Assembly: GCF_027706145.1 (NCBI RefSeq)
Contig: NZ_JAQFWW010000010.1
Location: 1 to 47,371, forward strand
Direction: 5' to 3'
Length of the DNA stretch: 47,371 nt
From: Bacillus changyiensis
Lineage (GTDB): Bacteria > Bacillota > Bacilli > Bacillales > Bacillaceae
Shown: positions 1 through 8,310 of the stretch, in pieces
How the letters are laid out: the number at the start of each line of letters is the position of its first letter
How positions within the stretch are numbered: position 1 is the first letter of the stretch
Translations under genes and position numbers: made by a program
Notes under the pieces: model-generated
Database searches by the model: none
What the model saw: the letters and a program-made list of their open reading frames with translations, nothing else
What the model was told of the DNA's origin: nothing

Positions 1-130
1 CCATAAAATGGAGTGCAGATTAGTTCGTCACAAGTGACGACATCTGCCCTGACTTGCACTAAATGTGCTTTTTTATTACTTGAATTAACAGGTACGTTTT
101 GTCTTGTTTAGTTTTCAAAGATCATGTCCC
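1..130 (-). other. 5' leader of a ribosomal RNA operon (16S lies left of the window)
   Basis: Read leftward, this stretch carries the boxA-like segment CTTTGAAAACTAAACAAGAC (101-120) that usually precedes Bacillus 16S genes. Nested inverted repeats follow: 12-17 with 55-60, 15-20 with 42-47, and 26-31 with 34-39. They would fold into the 5' processing stem of pre-rRNA. The 16S gene itself is outside the window, so the call rests on the leader and the two promoters just upstream. Confidence 0.75.
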
Positions 131-151
131 GCCTCGTTCAGCGGCTTTAAT

Positions 152-181
152 AATATAACATTAAGCTCGTATTATTGTCAA
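152..181 (-). promoter_or_regulatory. rrn promoter P2 (sigma-A type)
   Basis: On the minus strand TTGACA (176-181) is followed after 18 bases by TATATT (152-157). It lies just upstream of the boxA-like leader and fires leftward into the rRNA operon. Confidence 0.75.
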
Positions 182-245
182 CACTTTTTTAAAATGTTAT
201 TCGTTAGAGTTTTTTCATGTCAGCTGTTCATCAGCGACGAATACA

Positions 246-275
246 AATATACCACGTATATAAATAACAAGTCAA
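246..275 (-). promoter_or_regulatory. rrn promoter P1 (sigma-A type)
   Basis: On the minus strand TTGACT (270-275), an 18-base spacer and TATATT (246-251) form a second promoter about 94 bases upstream of P2. Tandem P1/P2 promoters are usual for Bacillus rRNA operons. The segment is very AT-rich. Confidence 0.7.
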
Positions 276-363
276 TTACTTTTTTAAAAAATTTTTAACA
301 TGTTCTATTTTATACAAGCATAGGATGTAAAACAAAGCAGCATGGACAAGGAGGAGTTTTCTT

Positions 364-1128
364 GTGAATCATTTTTATGTGTGGCACATCAAACGAATGA
401 AACAACTGGTTGTGATTGTGATTGCCGCTTTTGCTACAGCAAGTTTTTTTTATATGCAAAACCTGCTTCCTCTTCCAGTGTTTTTGAAAGATGACAGTTT
501 AAAAGCAATATATAGAGGAGATGCGGATTCTAATGAAGTTGCCCTTACATTTAATATTAGCTGGGGAGATGAAAAGGCAATACCTATTTTAAATACATTA
601 AAAACAAACGGAATAAAAGATGCAACCTTTTTTTTATCAGCTTCTTGGGCTGAACGTCATCCCGATATTGTGGAAAGGATCCGAAAAGACGGTCATGAAA
701 TTGGCAGTATGGGTTATGCTTATAAAAACTATTCTCAGATGAAAAAAAGTGAAATTAAAAAGGACCTTGTCAAAGCGCAAAATTCCTTTCAGAAATTAGG
801 TATTGAGGATCTTACACTGCTTAGAGCGCCAACTGGCCAATTTAATAAAGATGTCCTCGCAATTGCCAAGAAATTTAATTACACATTTGTTCATTATAGT
901 ATTAATTCTGATGATTGGACAAATCCCGGTGTAGCACAAATCGTTCAAAAAGTGAATCAATCTGTGAATGCTGGAGACATTATTCTGTTTCATGCTTCTG
1001 ATTCCGCAAAACAAACAAAAAGAGCCCTGCCTGAGATTATTCAACATCTGCGAAGCAAGGGACTCAAAACTGTTCCTGCTAGCGAGTTAATCGCAAATAC
1101 GGAAAGTAAATCTTCTGAAGTTCATTGA
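364..1128 (+). CDS. pdaB: PdaB, sporulation polysaccharide deacetylase-family protein
   Basis: The 254-residue protein has an N-terminal membrane anchor (about 14-30) and a NodB-like domain (about 57-235). I chose the GTG start at 364, which follows AAGGAGGAG. The family is needed to keep spores intact after release, probably acting on spore envelope peptidoglycan. The usual metal motifs are degenerate: TFNISWGDE (62-70) stands where TFDDGP is normal, and HEIGSMGY (111-118) lacks the second histidine. From memory B. subtilis PdaB shows the same changes, so classical deacetylase chemistry is doubtful. The gene converges on and overlaps kbaA by seven bases. Confidence 0.93.
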   Translation: MNHFYVWHIKRMKQLVVIVIAAFATASFFYMQNLLPLPVFLKDDSLKAIYRGDADSNEVALTFNISWGDEKAIPILNTLKTNGIKDATFFLSASWAERHPDIVERIRKDGHEIGSMGYAYKNYSQMKKSEIKKDLVKAQNSFQKLGIEDLTLLRAPTGQFNKDVLAIAKKFNYTFVHYSINSDDWTNPGVAQIVQKVNQSVNAGDIILFHASDSAKQTKRALPEIIQHLRSKGLKTVPASELIANTESKSSEVH

Positions 1129-1724
1129 ACATGGCTTTGAAACCTCGGCAGCATCAACAACTGAAAAGCATTACAGCTTAATAGAGGAAACAGCATAAAG
1201 TAGAGCCAGTCCTCTTCATTTACTCTTAACGCTGGAAACCACTCCATAATGGTATATACAACCATTAAAAACAGTGCAGAAATGAACGTTTTTTTGGAGG
1301 ACTGTTTTTGTTTTAAAAAGGCTACAACCACACCAACAACTAATATAAATAGTGGGAACCAAAGATATGGAATTAACGATCCGTCTTCTGTTTCAAAAAA
1401 TAAGAAACGTAAATAAACAAGATCGAAAGTGACAAAGAGAATAAGAAATAACTGAATTGAATTCCATAAAGAATGAGACCGGAATATTTCGAGTGCAAAT
1501 CGGTGAATCGTTAAAAATATAACAAATCCCATTTGAGCAATGACACTAAAAATCATGCCTACCCCAATAAACCATATGAGGACTGAAAGAATTTCCAAAA
1601 CCTCAAATGAAAGAAACAGCTCCTTGTATCTTCCCCACTCAACAGCAAAACCGACAATACTTGTAGTTATAGCACCAATACCTAGTACAGAAAAAAAGAA
1701 TCGGACAAGATCACGGCTTTTCAT
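1122..1724 (-). CDS. kbaA: KbaA, KinB-signalling pathway activation protein
   Basis: The 200-residue integral membrane protein has about six hydrophobic helices spread over its whole length. KbaA is known to be needed for activity of the sporulation kinase KinB, which feeds the phosphorelay to Spo0A. Length and position between gerD and pdaB match the B. subtilis gene. Its 3' end overlaps the convergent pdaB stop. No strong terminator is seen directly after it on the minus strand. Confidence 0.9.
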   Translation of the reverse strand: MKSRDLVRFFFSVLGIGAITTSIVGFAVEWGRYKELFLSFEVLEILSVLIWFIGVGMIFSVIAQMGFVIFLTIHRFALEIFRSHSLWNSIQLFLILFVTFDLVYLRFLFFETEDGSLIPYLWFPLFILVVGVVVAFLKQKQSSKKTFISALFLMVVYTIMEWFPALRVNEEDWLYFMLFPLLSCNAFQLLMLPRFQSHVQ

Positions 1725-1749
1725 TTCAGACTTTCCAACCCCTAATTTT

Positions 1750-1771
1750 TCGCTAGAAATAGCGATTTTTT
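1750..1771 (+). terminator. Rho-independent terminator on the plus strand
   Basis: TCGCTA, a GAAA loop and TAGCGA are followed by six T. It can only stop plus-strand transcripts. The nearest plus gene upstream is pdaB, ending 620 bases earlier, so pdaB RNA may run antisense through kbaA to this point. It also insulates gerD. Confidence 0.7.
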
Positions 1772-1775
1772 GTTA

Positions 1776-1805
1776 TGTATAAATTCCCTAAAGACATTCA
1801 TATTA
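1776..1805 (+). promoter_or_regulatory. Sigma-G-type promoter of gerD
   Basis: TGTATA (1776-1781), a 17-base spacer and CATATTA (1799-1805) fit the forespore sigma-G consensus closely. The site ends 33 bases before the gerD start. gerD is a known sigma-G gene in B. subtilis, which supports the reading. Confidence 0.75.
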
Positions 1806-1838
1806 AAAGTATGAAGAGTTTACGAAAGGAGCTTAAGC

Positions 1839-2414
1839 ATGTTAAAAACCACAATGCTATGGATAAGCTGTGTTTTGTTCCTATCTGTAACAGCTTGTGC
1901 TCCCACGGACCAAGCAGCTGAAATGGACTATGAGGAAACAAAAAAAATGGTTGTCGATATATTAAAAACCGATGATGGAAAAAAAGCGATTCAAGAAATT
2001 CTAAACGATGACAAATTGACTCAAACACTTGTAATGGATAAAAAAACTGTTAAAGAAACCGTTGAAAAAACAATGACTTCCAAACAAGGAACTGAGTTTT
2101 GGAAAAAAGTCTTTGAAGACCCGAAGTTTTCTGAGAGTTTTGCCAAAACTCTTCAAACTGAGCACGAAAAAGTGCTGAAAAAGCTAATGAAAGATCCCCA
2201 ATATCAAAAAATGCTCATTCAGGTCATGCAAGATCCAGAAATGGCTAAAAAATATGGCGAGCTCGTCAAGAGCCAGGAATTTCGCACCCATCTTCAAGAG
2301 GTTATTACTGACACTCTGACAAGCCCACTTTATAAAAAACAATTTGAAGATGAGCTTAAAAAAGCAGCAACCGAGACTATAAAAGAAGAAATGAAAGACG
2401 GCAAACAAAGTTAA
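1839..2414 (+). CDS. gerD: GerD, spore germination lipoprotein
   Basis: The 191-residue precursor has a lipoprotein signal ending in LSVTAC, so Cys20 is the lipidated residue. The rest is lysine- and glutamate-rich helix with heptad character (about 28-185), as expected for GerD, which forms the scaffold that gathers germinant receptors into the germinosome in the inner spore membrane. The ATG follows GAAAGGAG at good spacing. A sigma-G-type promoter precedes the gene and a terminator follows it. Confidence 0.93.
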   Translation: MLKTTMLWISCVLFLSVTACAPTDQAAEMDYEETKKMVVDILKTDDGKKAIQEILNDDKLTQTLVMDKKTVKETVEKTMTSKQGTEFWKKVFEDPKFSESFAKTLQTEHEKVLKKLMKDPQYQKMLIQVMQDPEMAKKYGELVKSQEFRTHLQEVITDTLTSPLYKKQFEDELKKAATETIKEEMKDGKQS

Positions 2415-2419
2415 CATCC

Positions 2420-2446
2420 AGCTTCTTCCCTGAGAAGGAGCTTTTT
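2420..2446 (+). terminator. Terminator of gerD
   Basis: AGCTTCTTC (2420-2428) pairs with GAAGGAGCT (2434-2442) with one wobble, followed by a T run. It separates gerD from convergent salA. Confidence 0.75.
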
Positions 2447-2447
2447 A

Positions 2448-3494
2448 TCATTCAGCGATTTTTTTTGCAATATCCAAATAAATGAGACCTGTCGGGTGGT
2501 CTTCTTTATAAACTGATGGCGCAAACTCATGATCATCCCAATCAGGCTGTTTTAATGGAATCTTTCCCAATAGAGGGACACCGAGTTCTTCTGCAAGTTT
2601 TTCGCCCCCACCTTTTCCAAAAACATATTCTTTTTCACCTGTTTTGACACTTTCGTAATAAGCCATATTTTCTACGATACCGATGATTTCATGATCGGTT
2701 TTTAAAGCCATTGCTCCTGCTCTGGCAGCAACAAAAGCAGCTGTTGGATGCGGTGTCGAGACAATAACCTCCTTACAGCTTGGAAGCATTGTATGGACAT
2801 CAAGTGCCACATCACCAGTCCCTGGTGGGAGATCTAAAATAATATATTCAACATCGCCCCACTCAACTTCATTGAAAAAATTATTGAGCATTTTACCAAG
2901 CATCGGTCCTCTCCAAATTACTGGTGCATTGTCTTCAACGAAAAAACCCATCGAAATCACCTTCACACCAAACCTCTCGACAGGGATGACTCTGTCCCCT
3001 GCTATTTTGGGTCTGACGGTAATCCCCATCATATCGGGCACACTAAAGCCATAAATATCAGCATCAATAAGACCGACTTTTTTTCCAAGTCGAGCAAGAG
3101 AAACTGCCAAATTAACAGAAACAGTCGATTTACCGACTCCACCTTTACCACTGGCAACCGCTAAAAAAACAGGCTGTTTGTTGCTGTTTAAAAGTGTTTT
3201 CTCTTCCCCTTGAGTAGCAGGATCTTGATATTTTGCGATAACTTCTTGAGGCAACTCTTCAAATCGCAAACCAACTGTTTCGGCCCCAGCCTCTTTAAGT
3301 AGCTTTACAATCTCCTGTTGAAGCTGAATTTGTTCGGCAGATCCCGTTTTGGCGAGCGCTACTTTTACACTAACGTGCTGTTTTTCATGTTTCACTTTAA
3401 TGTCTTTGATCGCATTCAGCTCTCGAAGTGGTTTATGTAAAAACGGCTCGTCCAAATCACCAACTATTTTTTTTACATCATCTTCTCCCAACAT
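2448..3494 (-). CDS. salA: SalA, Mrp/NBP35-family P-loop ATPase
   Basis: The protein has 348 residues. The N-terminal part (about 1-90) is the MIP18/DUF59-type domain. A ParA/Mrp ATPase follows with the deviant Walker A SGKGGVGKST (115-124). In B. subtilis SalA acts as a regulator that raises exoprotease production by repressing scoC; Mrp relatives load iron-sulfur clusters. The CxxC cluster-binding pair typical of Mrp is not visible (the region reads IVENMAYYES), in line with a regulatory role. It starts at ATG 3494 after GGGGTGA and lies downstream of cwlD. Confidence 0.92.
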   Translation of the reverse strand: MLGEDDVKKIVGDLDEPFLHKPLRELNAIKDIKVKHEKQHVSVKVALAKTGSAEQIQLQQEIVKLLKEAGAETVGLRFEELPQEVIAKYQDPATQGEEKTLLNSNKQPVFLAVASGKGGVGKSTVSVNLAVSLARLGKKVGLIDADIYGFSVPDMMGITVRPKIAGDRVIPVERFGVKVISMGFFVEDNAPVIWRGPMLGKMLNNFFNEVEWGDVEYIILDLPPGTGDVALDVHTMLPSCKEVIVSTPHPTAAFVAARAGAMALKTDHEIIGIVENMAYYESVKTGEKEYVFGKGGGEKLAEELGVPLLGKIPLKQPDWDDHEFAPSVYKEDHPTGLIYLDIAKKIAE

Positions 3495-3532
3495 GATTGA
3501 ATCTCACCCCTGTTGTATTCGTTTGCAAACTA

Positions 3533-3543
3533 AGTATATCATA
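3533..3543 (-). promoter_or_regulatory. Possible extended -10 promoter of salA
   Basis: The minus strand shows TGATATACT about 40 bases before the salA start and just after the cwlD terminator. No good -35 is seen, so the call depends on the extended TGn element. Confidence 0.4.
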
Positions 3544-3551
3544 GATCATGT

Positions 3552-3576
3552 AAAAATCCCCCTTATTCAGGAGGAT
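3552..3576 (-). terminator. Terminator of cwlD
   Basis: ATCCTCCT and AGGGGGAT pair around GAATA and are followed by TTTTTAC on the minus strand. The stem includes the last codons and stop of cwlD. Confidence 0.7.
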
Positions 3577-4276
3577 CTTTATCTTCTGTAAAGTATCGCA
3601 AAACCCCTTTATAAATAGAAGCTGCGATTTTGTCTTGGTATTTCGGCTTGCCAAGCTGTTCTGCCTCCTCAGGGTTAGATAAGAAACCGAGTTCAACAAG
3701 AGCTCCTGGCTTTTTTATATTTTGAATTAAATAAATACCGTGGACCCGTTTTGCTTTTCGCGTTGTATTCTCAAGGTTACGTTTTAGTTCATCTTGAATA
3801 AATTTTGCCGCCCTCTCATTTTCTTCATACTGACCGTAGAAAAAACTTTGCGCACCGCTCCACCTTGCTGAAGGTATCGCATTCAAGTGAATGCTAAGGT
3901 AAAAATCCGCTTCGGAATGATTAATCATTTCCACTCTTTTTCGTAAATCTTCAGCTTTTCTTCTGCTAAGACCTTTTGTCTCTTTAGCTGCAAGATCATG
4001 ATCATCCTCCCGTGTCATCATCACGAGAGCGCCTTGTTCCTGAAGATAATCCCGTATTCTTAATGAAACATCTAAGGCGACATCTTTTTCAAGCAGATCT
4101 CCACTTGAGGCACCTCCATCAACACCACCGTGCCCTGGATCAATATAAATGATTTTTCCACTAAGCGGTAAATTCCACGATTTCCAAGAATCGTCATTAT
4201 TGAATTGGTACTGAAACAAACATAATAAAACGATAAAACCGAGTAACAACCCAATCCATTTTATTTTTTTCTTCAT
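3563..4276 (-). CDS. cwlD: CwlD, germination-related N-acetylmuramoyl-L-alanine amidase
   Basis: The 237-residue protein has a membrane anchor (about 6-22) and an Amidase_3 domain. Zinc and catalytic features are visible: IDPGHGGVDGG (45-55), Glu63 in LLEKDVAL, SIHLNA and VELGFLSNPEEA. CwlD removes stem peptides so that muramic-delta-lactam can form in the spore cortex, the mark read by germination lytic enzymes. Length equals the B. subtilis protein. It is transcribed toward salA. Confidence 0.95.
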   Translation of the reverse strand: MKKKIKWIGLLLGFIVLLCLFQYQFNNDDSWKSWNLPLSGKIIYIDPGHGGVDGGASSGDLLEKDVALDVSLRIRDYLQEQGALVMMTREDDHDLAAKETKGLSRRKAEDLRKRVEMINHSEADFYLSIHLNAIPSARWSGAQSFFYGQYEENERAAKFIQDELKRNLENTTRKAKRVHGIYLIQNIKKPGALVELGFLSNPEEAEQLGKPKYQDKIAASIYKGVLRYFTEDKDPPE

Positions 4277-4339
4277 CCCTTTCCCTCCCGCTTGTCCTTA
4301 CTACAAAGATATGGGACAAGAAAGGGAAATATGAACTGA

Positions 4340-4783
4340 TTATTGAAGGCGCAGCTTAAAACGCTTGATTCGTTGGCTAAAACCTTCCTTCCACCAGCTG
4401 TGAATATAGTGTTCACAAGCATGAAATAGCGGTTCAGAAGCAATTGTTAGATTGAAGGCATCCGACCAGCTGACAGCATAATCATAAAGTTCAAACAAAA
4501 GCTGGTTCTCTTCTTTTTCAGACCGTCCCCTTGCTTTTTGGATGGGCTCTCCATAAAAACCGAACTTACCAAATTGAGCACCTAACAAATATGCTTCGAT
4601 CGCAAAATCGATACACCCATCATATAAAATGTCCGTCTGCTTTGGAACAAAATAAAAAAGCGGAGAAAAACAAACCTCTGCTGTCCGAATAATTTTTTCA
4701 AGAGAAAGCTCTCGAAGCAGTTTCTTCTCAAGAATTACCTGTTTTTTTTGTTTTTCACTGATGAACGATACCACTGTCCCCAT
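4340..4783 (-). CDS. ybaK: YbaK, DUF2521 family protein
   Basis: The 147-residue soluble protein matches the length and position of B. subtilis YbaK directly upstream of cwlD. I see no catalytic motif. It is rich in aromatic and charged residues, ends in a basic stretch (RIKRFKLRL), and has no signal or membrane segment. Its function is unknown. Start at ATG 4783 follows AAAAAGGAGG. This is the last gene of the conserved block before the variable region. Confidence 0.88.
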   Translation of the reverse strand: MGTVVSFISEKQKKQVILEKKLLRELSLEKIIRTAEVCFSPLFYFVPKQTDILYDGCIDFAIEAYLLGAQFGKFGFYGEPIQKARGRSEKEENQLLFELYDYAVSWSDAFNLTIASEPLFHACEHYIHSWWKEGFSQRIKRFKLRLQ

Positions 4784-4876
4784 GACTCCGCCTCCTTTTT
4801 ACCCTGTATTGTGTAATGAGGAGCCGGAAATCATGCTAAAAGCAGTATAGGGAAACAGAGGAAGAAGCCGAAAAAA

Positions 4877-6433
4877 TTAGGAAATCTCCCGCTGTTCGTC
4901 TAGATAATCACTCCATATCTCACCCTCTTCATCAGACATTTCCCCAACCATTTTGGAAAAATCCACTTTCCCCTTACATAAATCTTTTAACAAGTTAAAT
5001 TGTGCAAAAGAACCGGCAAATTTTTTTAAGGAAGCAGAACGTGCGATTACTTCTAAGTTGGTCATTGAGGTTCCTCTCAATTCTAATGCCGTTAAACGTT
5101 TTAATTGAACAAGTGCCGAACCATCTTGAATAACAGAGTCTTCAAAAATAAGCGTTTGAAGCTTATTTTGCGCACGCAAAAAATCAAGGTTTTCTAAACA
5201 GATATTTTCAATTGTCAACGACTTTAATTTTTTTAAATTTGCTAATGGTTGTAGATCTTCTTCCTTTATGTTTTTCATTCCTTGAAGATGCAATTTCTTC
5301 AAGGAACCAATGTTAGAAACTTCTTTTAATTGGTCTGCATTAGAAATTGTCATTTTCAAAATTTCAAGATTTTTGCAGTCCTGCAATGGATGATAGTCAA
5401 CAGCCGGAATATCGATGATATCCAATTCTTTTAGGGCTGATAAATCTGCAATTGGCTGTAAGTCGATCACTTTTGTGTTCGCCAAATGTAAGTTTTGCAA
5501 ATTGTCCAATTGGGCAATTGGTTTTAAGTCTTGGATTGGACTACCGCCAAGATAAAGCTTTTTCAAAGACACCATCTGTTGTAACGGTGTTAAATCTTCA
5601 ATATGATTAGCGCTTAAAATCAACTCCCGAACATTAGAACAAATCTCCAATGGTTTAATGTCTCTTAGATCTTCATTGATTAAAAGAAGCCGCTTCATTC
5701 GGCTAAATTTTTGCGGATTTTCAGCGATCTCCCCAACAATCGAAGTCCAATGGGCATCCAATTGACTAAACCATGAATCAGTATGTTCTTGATCATGTCC
5801 TGGTGATTGCGACTTTAGAACTGGCAGTGCCATGGAGCGAATAGCGTCTAAAAAGTGAAGCTCCTCTTCCTCTCCATAACTCCAACTGATAAAATCTTCT
5901 TCATATTCATCAATTGTATAAGGTCCTTCTTTAAGGGTATTTGTCATATGTATAAGGAAATCTTTTAAATGATAGGCGATGACATATTTTACTTCTTCAT
6001 CAGCGCCAAAATTAATGACTTGTCCAACTTTACCTTCTTTATCAGGATCAAGATCTATACCAATATGGTTTCCACCACCATCGCTGCTAATCGGAATCCA
6101 ATTAGGATTTGCATATTTTTCTTTAATCCAAACTGGCGGAACAGAGTATGCATCAACCTCATCTTGCCAATCATCATCGGCAATTTCTTTCCACGTTCTC
6201 CACTCTCTAACCATTTCTTCCAAAGAGAGAAAAGAAAGTCCAAAAAACAACCCAGGCCCCATTTCTTTCTCACCATTATGGGTAAGATATAATGTTCGGA
6301 GATCTTCCGGAAATGTAATATTCATTTCTTTTTCAACTTCTTCAATTTCATTCACAGTTGCAGGGGGGTTTAAAAACGGCTGAAAATGTTGATGTAGTTC
6401 TTCTTTTAAATGTTTTATAACAGATAAGATCAT
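4877..6433 (-). CDS. SMI1/KNR4 (SUKH) domain protein with C-terminal leucine-rich repeats
   Basis: Residues about 20-165 form an SMI1/KNR4 domain: FPEDLRTLYLTHNGE early, and SSDGGGNHIGIDLDPD with VINFGAD later. SUKH domains are common immunity proteins against secreted polymorphic toxins. Residues about 250-470 are leucine-rich repeats of the internalin type, with units such as LKKLYLGGSPIQDLKPIAQL repeating every 21-23 residues. The C-terminus is acidic. No signal peptide is seen, so it should act in the cytoplasm. The fusion suggests that the repeats widen or replace the binding surface. No intact partner toxin is adjacent. Confidence 0.8.
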   Translation of the reverse strand: MILSVIKHLKEELHQHFQPFLNPPATVNEIEEVEKEMNITFPEDLRTLYLTHNGEKEMGPGLFFGLSFLSLEEMVREWRTWKEIADDDWQDEVDAYSVPPVWIKEKYANPNWIPISSDGGGNHIGIDLDPDKEGKVGQVINFGADEEVKYVIAYHLKDFLIHMTNTLKEGPYTIDEYEEDFISWSYGEEEELHFLDAIRSMALPVLKSQSPGHDQEHTDSWFSQLDAHWTSIVGEIAENPQKFSRMKRLLLINEDLRDIKPLEICSNVRELILSANHIEDLTPLQQMVSLKKLYLGGSPIQDLKPIAQLDNLQNLHLANTKVIDLQPIADLSALKELDIIDIPAVDYHPLQDCKNLEILKMTISNADQLKEVSNIGSLKKLHLQGMKNIKEEDLQPLANLKKLKSLTIENICLENLDFLRAQNKLQTLIFEDSVIQDGSALVQLKRLTALELRGTSMTNLEVIARSASLKKFAGSFAQFNLLKDLCKGKVDFSKMVGEMSDEEGEIWSDYLDEQREIS

Positions 6434-6453
6434 GTTTAGCTCTCCTCGTTATT

Positions 6454-6962
6454 TTAAATTTGTTCCACTTTATCATTTTCTGCAATCCAACTTAAAATCG
6501 ATGTATCAGCTCCGTCAATGGCAACAATTCTATTTTTATGCGTCATCACGCCAATCCCGTGTTCTTCTTCCCATGCACAGGTAAATTCATAGCCGATATA
6601 TGCCATACCATCATTGCTAACATCATGAATGTGAATATTGCACAATTCAATCAAATCAAATAATTGGTCAGAACTGTCTACATCGGGCAAATATGTCGCT
6701 CTTTCTTCCCATTTAAATCCCAACCATAGTCATCCTGAATCTCAGGATACAGATCAAATAATTGTTTAAGGATTAACTTTTTCATTTCATTTTGATGATC
6801 GATCAGCCACTGATATGTTGTTTTATGCACTTTGTTTATCGTTTCAATATTGATGGTTAATCTAAATCTATCTGCGGAATGCTTATTCCAAGCTTCGATT
6901 TTGACGGTTCCTTCATATCCATATGAACCTAGACTCACATTTGGAATGATACTTTTCATCAT
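6454..6962 (-). pseudogene. Frameshifted small gene, probably DUF6985 family
   Basis: Two minus frames each carry half of one protein. The first (6962-6678) reads from MMKSIIPNVSLGSYGYEG to YPEIQDDYGWD, then runs into LNGKKERHICPM and a stop. The second, in another frame (coding through about 6720-6454), continues as KWEERATYLPDV to WIAENDKVEQI. Joined they give about 155 residues of the type annotated as DUF6985, which often sits among immunity-like genes. A one-base change near 6715-6725 would restore it. It lies 20 bases upstream of the SUKH-LRR gene and was probably in its operon. A sequencing error is possible. Confidence 0.6.
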
Positions 6963-7805
6963 GTCACCTCAGTTACTTCATATAATTCTTTTCTTTACCT
7001 TTAAAATCTAATGCACTTTTTTCTAGTTCATTAAAACTGAAGCTCGGGACATATTTCTATTGCTCTTCTGTGCTTAACTTTTGATTTGATAGTTATCTGT
7101 TTCCCGAAGCTTTGAGAGGCTGATAGATTTCCAGTATATATTGGTTTTTTCTCAAAGAACAATGGCTGCATTTTCAGGGCACGCTTATTGATAAAACAGT
7201 TGAAGAGAAAAACGCCTAACACTACAGGATAAACCCTAGACAGGGAACGGCGATTGTAACGAAGAGTATCCAAATTGGCCAGTTTTGATTTTTTCAAGCA
7301 TTGTCTTAATTGCATCGAAAGTGGCGGCCACAAAACTAAATGTCACAACCATCTTCTAATACGGGAAAAACGATATGTGATTAACCCGATAACCGTTGCA
7401 AAAATAAAAAAATTATGGACATGCCGTTGAAATTTACTAGCTGAGCCTTTTGAATACACATGCAACAATACCTTAAACTTTTTCGTTGTCTGTGTTCTCT
7501 TCCGTTTCAACTTCCTCCATCTAAACTCTTCTTTCACATCAGAACATCAACCCGAAAGTAAAACGGTAGTATTCCCCATAAAAAGAGCCTTTTTTTAAAT
7601 ATCATACCAGTTTGATGTTTGTGAAAATGGAACGGAATAGGGTAAAGTCGGAATGATCTTTTACTAAAACAAGCGGAGAAGAAAGGAGATTCTAACAAAA
7701 ACATACAACTATGTCGATGGAATGTTACCGGAACTGATTAACGATATACTCTGCATATCTTAACAAAGTCGAGAAGTTTTTTGATTGGTTAAGGAGGCGC
7801 TTCTC
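6963..7805 (+). other. Stretch without a clear gene (decayed)
   Basis: Only short frames without recognisable domains are found here, on both strands (for example minus 7343-7537 with one hydrophobic helix, and minus 7031-7333). Just before 7806 the plus strand reads SAYLNKVEKFFDWLRRRFS and stops, overlapping the next ATG as ATGA, like the end of a lost upstream gene. I see no RNA gene or insertion sequence ends. Confidence 0.4.
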
Positions 7806-7946
7806 ATGACCCAGTCATCAATCATCTGTATGTCGCTTGCAATGGATATCAGGATGGTTTACAACAAAAAAGTCTGGCTGGATAAAGAAGCGAAAAACCG
7901 ACGGCATGTCTTCCAAAAAGGAACTGTGTTAATGAAAGAGCCTTAG
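7806..7946 (+). CDS. Small ORF, 46 residues, unknown
   Basis: The ATG follows AAGGAGG at good spacing and overlaps the stop of a short upstream frame, as in a coupled operon. The peptide starts MTQSSIICMSLAMDIRMVYN and ends with a basic region. It has no membrane segment or known motif. The upstream remnant suggests that it is the survivor of a decayed operon. It may not be functional. Confidence 0.35.
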   Translation: MTQSSIICMSLAMDIRMVYNKKVWLDKEAKNRRHVFQKGTVLMKEP

Positions 7947-8046
7947 TAAGCTGACTCCTACCTATTTAGTTGGGGTCTTGTCTTTTTCATAAACTTCCTA
8001 TAAAGTAAAAATTAGCAATAGATCGGCTTTTTGTAGGGGCGTTCGG

Positions 8047-8078
8047 CTCACCTCCAGTTTAGAAAGAGGGGAGGTGAG
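8047..8078 (+). promoter_or_regulatory. Hairpin hiding the toxin ribosome site
   Basis: CTCACCTCC (8047-8055) is exactly complementary to GGAGGTGAG (8070-8078), which is the Shine-Dalgarno region of the toxin ORF at 8082. Such sequestering stems are typical of type I toxin mRNAs of Bacillus, where they slow translation. Confidence 0.7.
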
Positions 8079-8081
8079 AAC

Positions 8082-8180
8082 ATGGCTGTGGAAAGCGCTA
8101 TTCAATTGATGATTTCTTTTGGAATCCTGATCGTAGGGATTCTGTCGCTTGCCCATAGTTTCTCAAACAAAAAAAAGTAA
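8082..8180 (+). CDS. Holin-like type I toxin peptide (TxpA/BsrG-like family)
   Basis: The 32-residue peptide begins MAVESAIQLMISFGILIVG, forms one membrane helix (about 8-26) and ends in SNKKK. This matches the small holin-like toxin family, whose members insert in the membrane or disturb cell wall synthesis when not silenced by RNA. The ribosome site GGGGAGGTGAG is very strong but buried in a 9-bp stem. A minus-strand terminator overlaps the 3' end, as in txpA/ratA, where the antitoxin RNA pairs with the toxin mRNA tail. No -10/-35 for the toxin was fixed with confidence. Confidence 0.75.
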   Translation: MAVESAIQLMISFGILIVGILSLAHSFSNKKK

Positions 8181-8310
8181 GAACGCCCCGACTCCTACAT
8201 CTAGGCGTTCCTACAGTTAATTGGAAATAAAAGCCGACTCCCTTACAGGAGCTATTCTATTGCCGATCGGAGATGTTGCGAGCATCTTCGATCTTTTTGT
8301 ATTCACAGTA
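8168..8310 (-). ncRNA. RatA-like antisense antitoxin RNA
   Basis: On the minus strand GAACGCC (revcomp of 8204-8210) pairs with GGCGTTC (revcomp of 8181-8187), followed by TTACTTTTTTTTG, a good terminator lying in the last codons of the toxin. A TATACT box at about 8314-8319 could start an RNA of roughly 140 bases that overlaps the toxin mRNA 3' half. The -35 is poor, so the 5' end is uncertain. Confidence 0.6.
8265..8299 (+). terminator. Terminator of the toxin mRNA
   Basis: GATCGGAGATG (8265-8275) pairs with CATCTTCGATC (8283-8293) with one wobble around a 7-base loop, then five T. It lies 85 bases beyond the toxin stop, so the mRNA has a long tail for pairing with the antisense RNA. Confidence 0.7.

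Noticed and set aside
104..298. 64-residue plus-strand ORF at the left end
   Set aside because: It runs through the rRNA promoters and leader on the other strand, is poor in coding character and lacks a ribosome site.
6055..6383. ORFs on both strands inside the SUKH-LRR gene
   Set aside because: Shadows of the SMI1/KNR4 coding region.
6963..8040. Insertion sequence remnant
   Set aside because: No terminal inverted repeats, target duplications or transposase motifs could be found.
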